Assembly (NCBI RefSeq): GCF_029835735.1
Contig: NZ_JAOEAL010000001.1
Coordinates: 3,100,001 to 3,164,000 of the forward strand
DNA from: Shewanella sp. GD04112
GTDB lineage: Bacteria; Pseudomonadota; Gammaproteobacteria; Enterobacterales; Shewanellaceae
Reading direction: 5' to 3'
Length of the DNA: 64,000 bases
The position numbers and the translations under genes are program-made. Every line of letters starts with the position of its first letter. Within the stretch, counting starts at the first letter, position 1. The notes beneath the pieces were generated by a model. The model ran no database searches. It was not told the origin of the DNA and saw nothing but the letters and a program-made list of their open reading frames with translations. Positions 35,805-45,695 of the stretch are shown here, piece after piece.

Positions 35805-36659
35805 ATGACAGCCCAAATAATCGACGGCAAGGCGATTGCTCAATCCATCCGCACACAACTTCGCGAAAAAGTAACCGCCCGCAAAGAGGCAGGACAACGC
35901 GTACCAGGTTTAGCCGTCATTCTCGTGGGAGCCGACCCCGCTTCTCAGGTTTATGTTGGTAGTAAACGTAAAGCCTGTGAAGAAGTGGGATTTATTTCTC
36001 GCTCTTACGATCTCGATACCAGTTATACCGAAGAAGCATTATTAGCCCTTATCGACGAACTCAATGATGATCCGACGATCGACGGTATCTTAGTGCAGCT
36101 CCCTCTACCTGCGCATATCGAAGACTCTAAAGTCATTGAGCGTATTCGCCCCGATAAAGATGTCGACGGTTTCCACCCCTATAACGTTGGCCGTTTAGCC
36201 CAGCGCATTCCCGTATTACGTTCATGCACCCCCATGGGGATCATGACCTTAATCAAATCAACGGGTGTCGATACCTATGGATTAGATGCCGTTGTGGTAG
36301 GCGCATCAAACATTGTCGGCCGCCCAATGACACTTGAGCTATTGCTTGCGGGCTGCACCACAACCACATGTCATCGCTTTACGAAAAATCTCGAACAAAA
36401 AATCCGTCAGGCCGATTTAGTCGTGGTAGCCGTGGGTAAACCTGGCTTTATCCCAGGTGAATGGATTAAACCGGGCGCCATTGTTATCGATGTGGGTATT
36501 AACCGCTTAGAAAACGGCACCTTAGTGGGCGACGTGCAATATGATGTCGCTGCGCAAAACGCCAGCTTTATCACCCCAGTCCCTGGTGGTGTCGGCCCTA
36601 TGACGATTGCCAGCTTACTTGAAAATACCCTGTATGCGGCAGAGCAATATCACGACTAA
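35805..36659 (+). CDS. folD: Methylenetetrahydrofolate dehydrogenase/cyclohydrolase FolD
   Basis: 284 residues from ATG 35805 (MTAQIIDGKAIAQSIRTQL; AAAGGAT upstream). The frame is open 52 codons further up, but that stretch lacks family similarity. The substrate motif with catalytic Lys is VGSKRKACEEVGF, the QLPLP loop is present, and the NADP site reads VVVGASNIVGRPM. PVPGGVGPMTIA is the C-terminal signature. It interconverts methylene-, methenyl- and formyl-tetrahydrofolate. Confidence 0.97.
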   Translation: MTAQIIDGKAIAQSIRTQLREKVTARKEAGQRVPGLAVILVGADPASQVYVGSKRKACEEVGFISRSYDLDTSYTEEALLALIDELNDDPTIDGILVQLPLPAHIEDSKVIERIRPDKDVDGFHPYNVGRLAQRIPVLRSCTPMGIMTLIKSTGVDTYGLDAVVVGASNIVGRPMTLELLLAGCTTTTCHRFTKNLEQKIRQADLVVVAVGKPGFIPGEWIKPGAIVIDVGINRLENGTLVGDVQYDVAAQNASFITPVPGGVGPMTIASLLENTLYAAEQYHD

Positions 36660-36780
36660 TATGCTTCGCCATGGCGTAAGTTATGGCGCAAATCGCAACA
36701 TTTAAACCTGCGATTTAGCCATCTAAGCTCAGTAGCCGGTAACGCAATAACATGAGCTTAATCAAATACGTGAGACCATA

Positions 36781-36808
36781 AAAAACCTGCCATTGGCAGG
36801 TTTTTTAT
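36781..36808. terminator. Bidirectional terminator between folD and cysS
   Basis: AAAAACCTGCC / GGCAGGTTTTTT stem with an ATT loop between the converging folD and cysS genes. Confidence 0.88.
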
Positions 36809-36856
36809 TATCGATACGAATCAAACTTAAGCGATGGGATTATTTATTACGCCAAC

Positions 36857-38236
36857 CTATTTCTTACGCCAAGTAGTACCGCTTGGACCATCTTCTAAGA
36901 CTACACCAAGCTCATTTAAACGATTACGCGCAACATCAGCCGCAGGCCAATCTTTTTCGGCGCGGGCACGATTCCGCTCAACGATCAGCGCTTCAATCTC
37001 TGCCACTTCATCATCGCTCCCCTCGCCTTTAAAGAAGGCATCGGGCGCTTGATGCAATAATCCCAATACATCGGCAAGTTGCTTCATGGCAACGGCCATA
37101 GCTGAAGCCTGCGCCATATCAGTGGCTTTCAAGCGGTTGATCTCACGTACCATATCAAACAGCACTGAGTAAGCTTCTGGCGTATTAAAGTCATCATCCA
37201 TTGCCGCTTTAAACTTAGCAACAAACTCTTCAGCTGGTGCTGGTGCTACCGTCAGGTCAACATCTTTAATCGCAGTGTATAAACGCTCTAAGGCGGCACG
37301 TGCCTGCTTGAGGTTTTCTTCTGAGTAGTTAATCTGGCTACGATAGTGACCCGAAAGCAGGAAGTAACGCACGGTTTCAGGATCGTAATGGCCTAATACA
37401 TCACGAATAGTGAAGAAGTTACCTAAAGACTTTGACATCTTCTCGCGGTCAACCATCACCATGCCTGTATGCATCCAGTAATTCACGTACGGCGTATCAT
37501 GGGCGCAGCAAGACTGAGCAATTTCGTTCTCATGGTGAGGGAATTGTAAATCTGAACCGCCACCGTGAATATCGAAATGCAAACCTAAGTGCTTGCTGTT
37601 CATTGCCGAACATTCGATATGCCAGCCTGGACGACCCGGTCCCCATGGCGACTCCCATGTTGGCTCGCCCGGTTTAGACATTTTCCACAACACGAAATCC
37701 ATTGGATTTTGCTTGTTATCGTCAACCTCAACCCGTGCGCCCGCCTGTAATTGCTCTAGGTTCTGACCGGACAGACGGCCGTACTCAGGGAATGAGGCCA
37801 CACTGAACAGCACATCGCCATCGGCTGCCACATAGGCATGACCACGGGCCAGTAAGCGCTCAACCATATCGATGATTTCGGCAATGTGCAGAGTTGCACG
37901 AGGCTCGAAATCGGGACGGATCATATTCAGCGCATCGAAATCCTTGTGCATTTCACCAATCAAGCGATCGGTTAATGTATTGCAATCTTCTTGATTTTCG
38001 TTGGCGCGTTTGATGATTTTGTCATCAATATCGGTGATGTTACGTTGAAAATTCACTTCATAACCCGCGTAACGCAGGTAGCGAACGATCATATCGAAGG
38101 AAACAAAAGTACGCCCATGGCCAATATGACACAGATCGTATACGGTCACTCCGCATACATACATCCCAACTTTTCCGGGAGTAATTGGCTTAAATTCCTG
38201 TTTTTGGCGGGTAATACTGTTGTAAATCTTCAACAT
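36857..38236 (-). CDS. cysS: Cysteinyl-tRNA synthetase
   Basis: 459 residues from ATG 38236 (MLKIYNSITRQKQEFKPI, as in E. coli); ATG 38242 two codons earlier is also possible. It is a class I synthetase: HIGH motif in CHIGHGRT, KMSKS in EKMSKSLGNF, and zinc ligands including the Cys of MYVCGVTVYD, the Cys of WHIECSAM and the His cluster GGGSDLQFPHHENE. It charges tRNA-Cys. It is divergent from ppiB, as in E. coli. Confidence 0.98.
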   Translation of the reverse strand: MLKIYNSITRQKQEFKPITPGKVGMYVCGVTVYDLCHIGHGRTFVSFDMIVRYLRYAGYEVNFQRNITDIDDKIIKRANENQEDCNTLTDRLIGEMHKDFDALNMIRPDFEPRATLHIAEIIDMVERLLARGHAYVAADGDVLFSVASFPEYGRLSGQNLEQLQAGARVEVDDNKQNPMDFVLWKMSKPGEPTWESPWGPGRPGWHIECSAMNSKHLGLHFDIHGGGSDLQFPHHENEIAQSCCAHDTPYVNYWMHTGMVMVDREKMSKSLGNFFTIRDVLGHYDPETVRYFLLSGHYRSQINYSEENLKQARAALERLYTAIKDVDLTVAPAPAEEFVAKFKAAMDDDFNTPEAYSVLFDMVREINRLKATDMAQASAMAVAMKQLADVLGLLHQAPDAFFKGEGSDDEVAEIEALIVERNRARAEKDWPAADVARNRLNELGVVLEDGPSGTTWRKK

Positions 38237-38376
38237 CGGCATTCTCTTCAATGATAGATTCGAGTGTAAAATCAAGGGGTCAGTCTACCACGCTGACGAG
38301 GGTTTTGAATACTGCACTTTGCGTGCAATCCGAGATAAGTTAGAATCGCGCCACTATTTACTGAGAGTATGAAAAC

Positions 38377-38868
38377 ATGATCACATTACACACTAATTTT
38401 GGCGACATTAAACTGCAACTGAACGCCGAAAAAGCACCGCTGACCGTGGCAAACTTTATGAAATATGTTGACGAAGGTTTCTTCGACGGCACCATTTTCC
38501 ACCGTGTAATTGACGGCTTTATGATCCAAGGTGGTGGCTTCACCACTGAAATGAGCCAAAAACGTTGCCATGAGCCAGTGAAAAACGAAGCCAACAACGG
38601 TTTATCAAACCGTACCGGTACTATCGCGATGGCGCGTACTTCTGATCCACACTCAGCGACGGCTCAGTTCTTCATCAACGTAAACGATAACACCTTCCTC
38701 GATTTCAAATCTGAAAGCATGCAAGGCTGGGGTTACTGCGTATTTGGTAAAGTGGTTGAAGGCATGGACATCGTTGAAAAAATCAAAGCTGTCAGCACTG
38801 GTAACCGTGGCATGCACCAAGATGTGCCATTAGAAGCGGTTGTGATTGAAAAAGTAAGTGCGGCCTAA
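38377..38868 (+). CDS. ppiB: Cytoplasmic peptidyl-prolyl cis-trans isomerase B (cyclophilin)
   Basis: 163 residues, no signal peptide. Cyclophilin core: GTIFHRVIDGFMIQGGGF (catalytic Arg in FHRV), then IAMARTSDPHSATAQFFINVNDN and WGYCVFGKVVEGMDIVEKI. It catalyses proline isomerisation in the cytoplasm. It starts 140 bases from divergent cysS and is followed 9 bases later by lpxH. Confidence 0.97.
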   Translation: MITLHTNFGDIKLQLNAEKAPLTVANFMKYVDEGFFDGTIFHRVIDGFMIQGGGFTTEMSQKRCHEPVKNEANNGLSNRTGTIAMARTSDPHSATAQFFINVNDNTFLDFKSESMQGWGYCVFGKVVEGMDIVEKIKAVSTGNRGMHQDVPLEAVVIEKVSAA

Positions 38869-38877
38869 TTCCCTAGG

Positions 38878-39597
38878 ATGCGGACCTTATTTATTGGCGA
38901 TCTGCACTTAAGTGCCGATCGCCTCGATATCACCCAAGCCTTTAATCGTTTCCTCGATACTGAACTTGATGATGCCGATGCCCTCTATATTCTGGGGGAT
39001 TTATTTGAAGTATGGGTCGGCGACGATTTAGCCGCGCCTTTTGCCCTCGAATTAGCGCGCAAGCTCAAGCAAATCTCCCAAAAATTGCCCATCTACTTTA
39101 TTCATGGTAATCGTGACTTTATGTTAGGCAAGCAATTTGCCGATGCTGCGGGTATGCAAATGTTGCCCGAAGTCACTTGCTTAGATCTCTATGGTGTTAA
39201 CACGGTTATCTTACACGGCGATAGCCTGTGTACCTTAGATAAAGCCTACCAACGCTTTCGCAAACTACGCAGTTTTGCCTTCGCCCGTTGGCTTTATAGC
39301 TGTTTGCCGAAGAGAAAACGTCAGGCGATTGCCAATAAGATCCGCAGCAATAGTCAGAGCAGCAATCAACAAAAAAGCTACGTCATCATGGATGTGGAAC
39401 CCAGTGCGGTGGATGCGTTATTTGCCGAGACTCACTGCAAACAGATGATCCACGGTCATACCCACAGACCCGCCATTCACGAGTTAAATAATGGCTGCAA
39501 ACGTATTGTGGTCGGTGATTGGTACGAGCAAGGCAGTGTGTTGGTGGTCAGCGCCGACGGCGTAGATTTAAAAAGCCTGCCCTTCGACGCCAGCTAA
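38878..39597 (+). CDS. lpxH: UDP-2,3-diacylglucosamine diphosphatase LpxH
   Basis: 239 residues, calcineurin-like metallophosphoesterase. Metal motifs are in order: GDLHLS, LGDLFEVWVGDD, HGNRDFMLG, LHGDSLC and HGHTHRP. LpxH removes UMP from UDP-2,3-diacylglucosamine to make lipid X in lipid A synthesis on the inner-membrane face. It lies 9 bases after ppiB, so the two are co-transcribed as in many gammaproteobacteria. Confidence 0.96.
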   Translation: MRTLFIGDLHLSADRLDITQAFNRFLDTELDDADALYILGDLFEVWVGDDLAAPFALELARKLKQISQKLPIYFIHGNRDFMLGKQFADAAGMQMLPEVTCLDLYGVNTVILHGDSLCTLDKAYQRFRKLRSFAFARWLYSCLPKRKRQAIANKIRSNSQSSNQQKSYVIMDVEPSAVDALFAETHCKQMIHGHTHRPAIHELNNGCKRIVVGDWYEQGSVLVVSADGVDLKSLPFDAS

Positions 39598-39675
39598 GCA
39601 CCTATAGCGCCCTCACCATTAATACATCGAACCGCTTAGGCCTCATACCTGAATATGGTTGAGGCCGCTACTTGT

Positions 39676-39723
39676 ATTGCCACTAGGCAACTGAGGGTTA
39701 TTGCCACTAGGCAACTAAGGGTT
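39676..39723. repeat. 24-base tandem duplication at the miaE 3' end
   Basis: Two adjacent copies of a 24-base unit beginning ATTGCCACTAGGCAACT (positions 39676-39699 and 39700-39723) differ at one base. Each contains the inverted repeat TTGCC-ACTA-GGCAA. The right copy includes the last codons and the stop of miaE. Confidence 0.85.
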
Positions 39724-40495
39724 GACCACTGTGGAAATGAAACTCGTCATCGGGCGCGATAATTAATTCAGCTTCCCTCTCGCCCAAATAAGCCACCCGC
39801 TCAGTAATATCTTCCGTTGAAACGAGCTGCGCCAGCTTAAGATAATCCTCAAAATGACGCGCCTCAGAGCGCAGTAAGGACACATAAAACTTACTTAACT
39901 CCGCATCCAAGTAAGGCGCTAATTTAGCAAAGCGTTCACAGGAGCGCGCCTCAATGTACGCACCCACAATCAACTTATCCCGCAGAATATCCTTCTCATG
40001 GGTGGTCACGTGGCTCATCATGCCCTTTGCGTAACGCCCGGCACGAATATTGCGATACGGAATGTGCCGTGCGTGCATCAACTCCAGCACTTGCTCAAAA
40101 TGATGGAATTCTTCTTTTATCAAACGAATGAGTGGCGGAATAAGATCCTGAGCAAAGGCAAAATGCTGATTCGGCTGTAGATTGGCAACCAGCTCGTTCT
40201 TTTTAACGTCGCGAGCCAAAAACTGCTCGATATCGCGATCCTTGTGATAAACAAATTCCTCATAGGGTTTTGCCCACGCCAATAGCGATTGCCCGCTGTC
40301 TTTATCTAATGCGTATCGCCTCAATAAGAACATCGCAGTCTGCGCCGCTTTTAGCTCACAATTACAATGGTCGATTAAGAGTTCATCTAAAGAGGCAGAG
40401 GCTCTTGCCATATCAATCCAAGTTTGCGGCGTCTCACAACGAAGAAACGCATGAACAGGTGCCAATAATTGCTGCATGGGATCACTCAAAATCAT
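39707..40495 (-). CDS. miaE: tRNA-(ms2io6A37) hydroxylase MiaE
   Basis: 262 residues of the ferritin-like diiron MiaE family. The N-terminal region QQLLAPVHAFLRCETPQTWIDMA parallels the Salmonella enzyme, and diiron ligands come from CELKAAQTAMFLLRRY, LIKEEFHHFEQVLELM and EARSCERFAKLAPYLD...RSEARHFEDYLKLA (the ExxH pairs). It hydroxylates the isopentenyl group of 2-methylthio-isopentenyladenosine at tRNA position 37, an oxygen-dependent step. ATG 40477 is an alternative start. A tandem repeat covers its stop codon. Confidence 0.93.
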   Translation of the reverse strand: MILSDPMQQLLAPVHAFLRCETPQTWIDMARASASLDELLIDHCNCELKAAQTAMFLLRRYALDKDSGQSLLAWAKPYEEFVYHKDRDIEQFLARDVKKNELVANLQPNQHFAFAQDLIPPLIRLIKEEFHHFEQVLELMHARHIPYRNIRAGRYAKGMMSHVTTHEKDILRDKLIVGAYIEARSCERFAKLAPYLDAELSKFYVSLLRSEARHFEDYLKLAQLVSTEDITERVAYLGEREAELIIAPDDEFHFHSGQPLVA

Positions 40496-40756
40496 TAAAA
40501 AAATATCGCCATATTTTACGCGTAATTATCGACAAGCTATAGCTTTACACCGCAGTAAACTTGACGAGATGAACTTTTTGTTCAATAAATAATCTACACC
40601 TTAAGAACTGAGATCCTGATCACACCGCGTCTCAATTCGGAGTGTACGCAGTCGGGCGTTAAGGGATAGGAGAGCGTTTAACCCTGATTGTAGAGCTGTT
40701 GTCAGCTCGTCTGACGTTTGGCGAGCCATCATCAATGCTAAACAAGGATAATTATA

Positions 40757-41353
40757 ATGATACTGAATCACTTAATGGGGTTATACACTCATCCCAAACA
40801 AGAGTGGCACGCGATTGAGAAGAATCACGAGGCACTCAAAAGTAGTTTAAGTCACGTTATTCTCATCGCACTCATTCCGGCTGTCTGTAGCTTTATCGCC
40901 ACCGCATATATTGGTTGGAATCCGGGTTCGGGTGATCCAATTTATCTTACACCACAAAGCGCCATGTTTATGTCCGTCGGCATGTACTTCGGTCTGATTG
41001 CAGGTGTGTTCGCCCTCGCCTATTTAGCCTACTGGATGGCAAAAACCTTCGATGCCCAGCCTACTTTCACCCAAGCGTTAGAACTCGCGTCCTACACCGC
41101 AACGCCTCTGTTTATGGTTGGTCTGGCGGCGCTCTACCCTGTGCTCTGGTTTATTATGATTGTTGGGTTGGTAGGATTGGCCTACTCGGTTTATCTGCTA
41201 TACGCAGGCGTGCCCATTATTATGAATATCCCTGAAGAGAAAGGCTTTATTTACGCCAGCTCTATGGTCACTGCCGGTTTAGTACTCTTGGTCGGTTTAA
41301 TGGCCACCAGCGTTATTCTCTGGAGCATTGGCTTTGGTCCAATGTACCAATAA
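40757..41353 (+). CDS. Yip1-domain inner-membrane protein
   Basis: 198 residues with five or so predicted membrane helices. The Yip1-type beginning HLMGLYTHPKQEWHAIEKN (a short amphipathic cytoplasmic start) precedes spans VILIALIPAVCSFIATAY, YFGLIAGVFALAYLAYWMA, YTATPLFMVGLAALYPVLWFIMIVGLVGLAYSVYLLYAGVPI and MVTAGLVLLVGLMATSVILWSIG. It has unknown function. It stands alone, 261 bases from miaE; AAGGA is about 8 bases upstream of the start. Confidence 0.85.
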   Translation: MILNHLMGLYTHPKQEWHAIEKNHEALKSSLSHVILIALIPAVCSFIATAYIGWNPGSGDPIYLTPQSAMFMSVGMYFGLIAGVFALAYLAYWMAKTFDAQPTFTQALELASYTATPLFMVGLAALYPVLWFIMIVGLVGLAYSVYLLYAGVPIIMNIPEEKGFIYASSMVTAGLVLLVGLMATSVILWSIGFGPMYQ

Positions 41354-41452
41354 GGTATTAATCCGCACTCAGGCGCAAACGACTTGAAATACAGATAGTG
41401 ACAAATTGATAGTGGCAAATTGACGTGTTGAAAACGAAAAGTTGTAAAACAG

Positions 41453-41489
41453 AAAAGGCCCTTAGCTTGAAAACACTAAGGGCCTTTTT
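41453..41489. terminator. Bidirectional terminator between the Yip1 gene and glnS
   Basis: AAAAGGCCCTTAG / CTAAGGGCCTTTTT, 13 base pairs, loop CTTGAAAACA. The two flanking genes converge here. Confidence 0.92.
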
Positions 41490-41546
41490 ATGCTTTACTG
41501 CAGTTGACTGTTAGTCGCGACAGAGATTATCGCGGCTAGCGACCTG

Positions 41547-43217
41547 CTATTCAAACGAGTCACGCAGTGCAACCGTTAGGTTAAAGACTAAATGTTCGGC
41601 TGATGAGTCTTTATTGTCAGCACAGAAATAACCTTCACGCTCAAACTGATATGCTTTTTCCGCTGGCGCATTCACAAGACTGGCTTCAACTAAACCATTA
41701 ACCACTTCAAGTGAGTTAGGATTAAGCACTTCATCCACTGTCTCTGCTGCAGCTGGATTTGGATCAGTGAACAAACGTTGATATAAACGGAATTCAGCAG
41801 GTTTAGCCGTAGTCGCTTCCACCCAATGGATTACGCCTTTCACCTTGCGACCATCGGCGGGGTTTTTACCCAAGGTATCTGCATCGTAGCTACAGTAAAC
41901 CGTGGTGATATTGCCGTCGCTGTCTTTGTCACAACGCTCAGCCTTAATCACATACGCGTTACGCAGACGCACTTCTTTACCCATCACCAGACGCTTGTAT
42001 TGCTTATTGGCTTCTTCTCTGAAGTCCGCCACATCGATATACAGTTCACGGCCAAAGGCAAGTTCACGTGTGCCCATGCTTTCATCGCTTGGGTGAGAAG
42101 CCGCTTGAATCGTCTCGATTTGACCTTCTGGGTAGTTCTCAATCACGACTTTTAATGGGCGCAGTACGGCCATCGCACGTGGCGCATGTTCGTTGAGTTC
42201 TTCACGGATGCAGGCATCGAGCATCGCGGCTTCAATCATATTTTCTTGCTTAGTGATACCAATACGTTGGCAAAACTCGCGGATAGTTGCTGGGGTATAA
42301 CCACGACGACGCAGGCCAGCAATCGTTGGCATACGTGGGTCATCCCATCCAGAAACTAACTTACGTGTCACTAAGTCATTTAATTTACGCTTAGACATCA
42401 GCGTATATTCAAGATTTAAGCGAGAAAACTCGTACTGACGAGTACGGTTCGGCGCTTGGAAATCATCTAAATTGTCGAGAACCCAATCGTAAAGACGACG
42501 GTTGTCTTGGAACTCAAGCGTACATAACGAGTGAGTAATGTGCTCCAGCGCATCCGAAATACAGTGAGTGAAGTCGTACATTGGGTAAATGCACCACTTG
42601 TCACCCGTTTGATGATGGTGAGCGAAACGAATACGGTAAATAACCGGATCGCGCATACACATAAAAGGTGATGCCATGTCGATTTTAGCACGCAGTGCAC
42701 ACTCACCTTCTTTGAATTCACCCTTACGCATTTTTTCGAATAATTGCAGGTTTTCTTCAACGGAAGTGTCACGGTACGGGCTGTTTTTACCCGGCTCTTT
42801 TAAGGTGCCACGGTATTCACGGGTTTCATCGGCATTGAGGAAACACACATAGGCCAAGCCTTTGTTGATCAACTCAACGGCATATTGGTGTAATTGGTCG
42901 AAATAGTTAGAGGAATAACGAACTTCACCATCCCACTGGAATCCCAACCAACGCACATCCGCCTGAATAGAATTCACATAATCGATGTCTTCTTTTTCAG
43001 GATTTGTATCATCAAAACGTAAATTACAAAGGCCTTGGTAATCGCGCGCGATGCCGAAGTTCAAACAGATAGACTTAGCATGACCTATATGCAAATAACC
43101 ATTTGGCTCGGGAGGAAAACGCGTCTGCACACTGGTGTGCTTACCGCTTTTCAGATCCTCATCAATGATATTACGGATAAAGTTACTCGGACGTACTTCA
43201 GTGTCCACATGACTCAT
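41547..43217 (-). CDS. glnS: Glutaminyl-tRNA synthetase
   Basis: 556 residues from ATG 43217 (MSHVDTEVRPSNFIRNII, with GAGGA upstream); 15 extra in-frame codons upstream are not family-like. Class I motifs: HIGH as PEPNGYLHIGHAKS and the KMSKS equivalent as LMSKRKL. The GlnRS-specific C-terminal anticodon-binding barrels are complete. It charges tRNA-Gln directly, so no amidotransferase route is needed. Confidence 0.98.
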   Translation of the reverse strand: MSHVDTEVRPSNFIRNIIDEDLKSGKHTSVQTRFPPEPNGYLHIGHAKSICLNFGIARDYQGLCNLRFDDTNPEKEDIDYVNSIQADVRWLGFQWDGEVRYSSNYFDQLHQYAVELINKGLAYVCFLNADETREYRGTLKEPGKNSPYRDTSVEENLQLFEKMRKGEFKEGECALRAKIDMASPFMCMRDPVIYRIRFAHHHQTGDKWCIYPMYDFTHCISDALEHITHSLCTLEFQDNRRLYDWVLDNLDDFQAPNRTRQYEFSRLNLEYTLMSKRKLNDLVTRKLVSGWDDPRMPTIAGLRRRGYTPATIREFCQRIGITKQENMIEAAMLDACIREELNEHAPRAMAVLRPLKVVIENYPEGQIETIQAASHPSDESMGTRELAFGRELYIDVADFREEANKQYKRLVMGKEVRLRNAYVIKAERCDKDSDGNITTVYCSYDADTLGKNPADGRKVKGVIHWVEATTAKPAEFRLYQRLFTDPNPAAAETVDEVLNPNSLEVVNGLVEASLVNAPAEKAYQFEREGYFCADNKDSSAEHLVFNLTVALRDSFE

Positions 43218-43336
43218 GGAATTCCTCTTTGCGAACAATGGCAATTTTAACAAAACCCGCATGATCCTACAGATCTCGGCCAGTTACAATGCCCAGTATA
43301 AAAAACTATGGTTTATGGCATGGATAGTAAAACAAT

Positions 43337-43361
43337 AAAAGCAGCCATGAAAGCTGCTTTT
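43337..43361 (-). terminator. Terminator of feoAB
   Basis: AAAAGCAGC / GCTGCTTTT stem with a CATGAAA loop, 40 bases past the feoB stop on the minus strand, followed by TTATTGTTTTAC. Confidence 0.75.
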
Positions 43362-43400
43362 ATCTTTGTCATTAATAAGCTGACATTTATTACTCAGCGG

Positions 43401-45695
43401 TTACTCGGTAATGATCCTAACGCCAGGAATGATCTGTTGGGTTCTGCGGCCCTTACGTTTGAGCCACAGGTAGAACACCACGAGCGCTCCGAGGAAGAAA
43501 CCAATCCACAAACTCGATTGCAGTGGATGTGCACCAAAGGTTGCCGCTTGGTAAGCAATGGTTGCACTGCCGTAGGCCAGTGAGAATGTCCAAGTGGCAG
43601 CAAAGGTTGCCCAGCGAGTACCAAACTCATTCACTAAGGCGCCCATCGCGGCGACACAGGGAGTATAGAGTAAGATAAACAGCAAGTAAGAGAATGCGGC
43701 CACTTTAGTGGTAAAGCCTGACTGTAAGGCGCTAAAGGTAGAGGTTTCCACACCTTGCGACTCTGCTGCCACGTTAGTATTAGAAATATCACCCACTGAT
43801 AACTTAAGCGGGTCTTCTAAATCCAAGCCAAACAGGTTAGCTGGAATCGTCGCCAGCGCTTCGCTGAAACTATCCGCTAATGGCGTTAATTCTGCATCTT
43901 CATGGGCAACATTGGCATACAAGCTATTCAGTGTACCCACTACCGCTTCTTTAGCGAAAATACCCGTGATAATACCCACAGTCGCAGGCCAGTTATCTTG
44001 CTCAATCCCCATAGGTGCAAAGATAGGTGTCACCTTTTGACTCGCCACACTTAAGAGTGACGCTTGGCTATCTTCATGGCCAAATGTACCGTCGACCCCA
44101 ATCGCATTGATAAAGTTAAGCAGGGTTACCACAAGCACGATGGTTTTACCCGCTCCTAAGATAAAGCTCTTAGTTCGCTTACCAGTACGGACCATCACAG
44201 CCTTCAATTTTGGCATTTCATAACTTGGCAGCTCCATCACCACCGCACTGCTTGTGCCAGGTAATAAGGTGCTACGCAATAATAATCCTGTACCAATCGC
44301 CGCAAAAATCCCAATCACATACAGTAAAAACACCAAGTTTTGACCAGAGTCAGGGAAGAACGCCGCCGCAAATAACGCATACACAGGTAAACGTGCACCA
44401 CAGGACATAAAGGGCGCCATCATACCTGTCACGATACGCTCACGCTCACTACCTAAGGTACGTGTCGCCATAATCGCTGGCACCGAACAACCAAAGCCAA
44501 CAATCATAGGCACGAACGCTTTACCCGGTAGACCAATACGGCGCATTAAGCCATCCACCACGAAGGCCGCACGGGCCATATAGCCTGAGCTTTCAAGGAT
44601 AGATAAACCGAGAAATAGCGCTGCGATAACCGGAATAAAAGTAGAAACGGTTTGAATACCTTGACCGACACCACCCGCGAGAATCGTCACCAACCATGCT
44701 GGCGCGCCCATATTGCCAAGGAATGCACCAAAATGATCGACCAGTAATGCCCCGACAAACACATCGAAGAAATCGATAAACGCACTACCGATGTTAATGC
44801 TGAACATAAACATCAGATACATGACAAATAAGAACACCGGAATGCCAAGCACGGGATGCAATACTAATTTATCGAGTTTATCGCTCAGCGTGAGGAAACC
44901 ATCGGTCTTAACGGAACCTTGGAACACACGTTCAACAAAGTTAAAACGCGTCGTAGCGACCATCACTTCGATGTCATGCCCTTGCTGCGCAATTTGCTCG
45001 GTGCAAGTGCTGACTTCATCCTGTAGCTCGGCATTTTTGCAGCTGCCACAACCAGAACCGTTACCCAGCATCGCTAAAGCGCGGCCACGGCTTAAGTTGG
45101 GGTCTTTACTGCAAAGGAGTTGCACGCCCGCTTCAATTTGCTCGTCGTAATCGAGTAGCAGAGGCGCTTCGGATACGCGGCCTTGGAGTAAATCCAAAAC
45201 CTGCGCTTGCACTTTAGCCACATCGGCAGGATCGCGAGAGCACACCCCAATAACAGGGCAACCTAACTCTTGGCTCATTTTCTTTAAATCGACACGGATC
45301 CCACGCTTAATAGCCGCATCGATTTTATTCAATACCACCACCATAGGGATCGACAGCTCACGTAGTTGTGCCGTCAAATAAAGGTGGCGCTCGATATTGG
45401 TCGCATCAACTAAGTTGATAATGCCATCGACACGTTGTTCGGCGAGGTATTGCTGAGCAATCTGCTCATCGAGGGAACAATCACAACTATTACCCGCGGG
45501 GAGTAAATCGTAAATACCGGGTAAGTCGGTTAAGTAAACGTCGGCACCATTAAGGGTAAAATGACCGGTTTTTTTCTCAACGGTCACACCGGACCAGTTG
45601 CCCACTTGCTGATTCGCGCCGGTTAGCGCGTTAAAGAGTGTTGATTTTCCCGCGTTTGGGTTACCAACAGTGACGCAATGAAACTGCTTAGTCAT
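43401..45695 (-). CDS. feoB: Ferrous iron transporter FeoB
   Basis: 764 residues. A cytoplasmic N-terminal G domain (G1 GNPNAGKS at residues 11-18, G3 DLPG, G4 NKID) leads through a GDI-like helical spacer containing a short Cys motif (GNGSGCGSCKN) to the membrane part with two Gate motifs (around GFGCSVPAIMATR and LYTPCVAAMGALV). It takes up Fe(II), the product of the Fe(III) respiration encoded next door. Its start overlaps the feoA stop by 8 bases. No feoC is seen downstream. Confidence 0.97.
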   Translation of the reverse strand: MTKQFHCVTVGNPNAGKSTLFNALTGANQQVGNWSGVTVEKKTGHFTLNGADVYLTDLPGIYDLLPAGNSCDCSLDEQIAQQYLAEQRVDGIINLVDATNIERHLYLTAQLRELSIPMVVVLNKIDAAIKRGIRVDLKKMSQELGCPVIGVCSRDPADVAKVQAQVLDLLQGRVSEAPLLLDYDEQIEAGVQLLCSKDPNLSRGRALAMLGNGSGCGSCKNAELQDEVSTCTEQIAQQGHDIEVMVATTRFNFVERVFQGSVKTDGFLTLSDKLDKLVLHPVLGIPVFLFVMYLMFMFSINIGSAFIDFFDVFVGALLVDHFGAFLGNMGAPAWLVTILAGGVGQGIQTVSTFIPVIAALFLGLSILESSGYMARAAFVVDGLMRRIGLPGKAFVPMIVGFGCSVPAIMATRTLGSERERIVTGMMAPFMSCGARLPVYALFAAAFFPDSGQNLVFLLYVIGIFAAIGTGLLLRSTLLPGTSSAVVMELPSYEMPKLKAVMVRTGKRTKSFILGAGKTIVLVVTLLNFINAIGVDGTFGHEDSQASLLSVASQKVTPIFAPMGIEQDNWPATVGIITGIFAKEAVVGTLNSLYANVAHEDAELTPLADSFSEALATIPANLFGLDLEDPLKLSVGDISNTNVAAESQGVETSTFSALQSGFTTKVAAFSYLLFILLYTPCVAAMGALVNEFGTRWATFAATWTFSLAYGSATIAYQAATFGAHPLQSSLWIGFFLGALVVFYLWLKRKGRRTQQIIPGVRIITE

